Positions 5,524-6,101 of a stretch of 6,101 nucleotides of DNA are shown here, one piece after another. The stretch's first letter is position 1. Every line of letters starts with the position of its first letter. Where the stretch lies: NCBI GenBank assembly GCA_030632525.1, contig DAOVUP010000110.1, positions 1 to 6,101 on the forward strand, in the 5' to 3' direction. Made by a program: the position numbers and the translations under genes. The notes beneath the pieces are model-generated. The model did no database searches. It saw nothing but the letters and a program-made list of their open reading frames with translations, and was not told the origin of the DNA. This DNA comes from Desulfobacteraceae bacterium (GTDB lineage Bacteria > Desulfobacterota > DSM-4660 > Desulfatiglandales > Desulfatiglandaceae).

Positions 5524-6101
5524 ATGATACCAAAAAATATTTCAGATGAATTTGATCAATGTATAAAGTGCGGGCTTTGTCTGGCGACCTGTCCTGTTGG
5601 TAAAGAACTTTTTTTGGAGAAGTTCACGCCGAGGGGAAAGGTACAGTTGGCCAAGCACTATGCTGCGGGAGATCTGGAGATAAGCGAGCATTATCGCGAC
5701 ATTTTTTCAAAATGCCTCCTCTGTGGGGCCTGCTCTGTGACATGCCCCAGTGGTGTTGAACTGAAAGAGGTTCTTGTTGGTATGCGGGAGGAAATTGTCA
5801 AGAAGGGGGGCATCCACCCGAATCTTGAGCCTGCCATGCAATCGCTTTTTGTCAACCATAATATCTCTGATGAGGAGAATAACGAGCGAGGAGACTGGCG
5901 GGATGATATAAACGAACCCCCAAATCATATGTACGAGAGGGAGCGGGCAGAGGTAGTATATTTTGTTGGCTGCGTTTCCTCCTTCTTTCCTATGGTACAG
6001 TCAATTCCTCAAAATATGGTCCGTATCTTAGAGGCGGCTGATGTGGACTTTACTATCCTCGCAGAGGAAGAATGGTGCTGCGGTTTCCCGTTGATCGGCG
6101 C
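5524..6101 (+). CDS. glcF: GlcF/HdrD-type (Fe-S)-binding protein, N-terminal part, cut by window edge
   Basis: Electron-transfer partner of GlcD-type flavoproteins; relatives pass electrons from hydroxyacid oxidation to quinone or to other carriers. The ATG at 5524 opens a frame of 192 complete codons with no stop before the right edge. Two 4Fe-4S ferredoxin-like clusters are visible: C13, C16, C19, C23-Pro and C64, C67, C70, C74-Pro. A CCG (cysteine-rich) domain then begins, with C150 (VYFVGCVSSFFP) and C185-C186-Gly (EEWCCGFP) in normal spacing. The family is usually about 400-430 residues with two CCG domains, so about half is present. The Shine-Dalgarno is weak: GTGAG at 5513-5517, six bases upstream, so translation may rely on the preceding gene. 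An acidic, polar linker (114-142) separates the two parts. GlcF is the best call from its place after glcD; a LutA/LldE- or HdrD-like role is possible. Confidence 0.92.
   Translation, partial: MIPKNISDEFDQCIKCGLCLATCPVGKELFLEKFTPRGKVQLAKHYAAGDLEISEHYRDIFSKCLLCGACSVTCPSGVELKEVLVGMREEIVKKGGIHPNLEPAMQSLFVNHNISDEENNERGDWRDDINEPPNHMYERERAEVVYFVGCVSSFFPMVQSIPQNMVRILEAADVDFTILAEEEWCCGFPLIG

Overview
The window looks like chromosomal DNA from an anaerobic or microaerophilic bacterium. Gene content and protein style suggest a Desulfobacterota (deltaproteobacterial) sulfate reducer or syntroph, but this is inference from recognised families and no taxonomic marker is present. It carries two divergent metabolic blocks that meet at a 348 bp intergenic region around 2468-2815.

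Minus-strand block (1-2467): storage polysaccharide metabolism. glgC (2467 to 1196) encodes a complete ADP-glucose pyrophosphorylase, the committed step of glycogen synthesis. Downstream on the same strand lies the first 346 codons of an alpha-glucan phosphorylase (1040 to 1, running off the left edge), which degrades the same polymer. The 155 bp between them holds a palindromic, MITE-like element whose terminal inverted repeat includes the glgC stop codon, followed by a short GGTTCAA tandem array.

Plus-strand block (2816-6101): apparent 2-hydroxyacid metabolism. A LarA-type (nickel-pincer isomerase superfamily, DUF2088) protein is followed after 11 bp by a complete GlcD-type FAD-linked 2-hydroxyacid dehydrogenase, and after another 48 bp by a GlcF-type protein with two ferredoxin-like cysteine clusters and the start of a CCG domain, cut by the right edge. 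The simplest reading is that the isomerase changes the stereochemistry or position of a hydroxyacid, the flavoprotein oxidises it, and the Fe-S partner passes electrons to the respiratory or heterodisulfide-reductase-type pool. The substrate cannot be read from sequence. A good sigma-70-like promoter lies upstream of this block.

Non-coding DNA: nearly every gap carries a short-period tandem repeat: 7 bp near 1059, 8 bp at 2608, and a second 8 bp family at 2659-2682. That second family recurs in inverted orientation at 5464-5503, where it starts inside the glcD coding sequence and supplies its stop codon. No RNA gene, CRISPR array or transposase gene was seen. The most novel items are the divergent LarA-like protein coupled to GlcD/GlcF and the repeat elements that sit exactly on gene ends; I found no clear evidence of a wholly new system.
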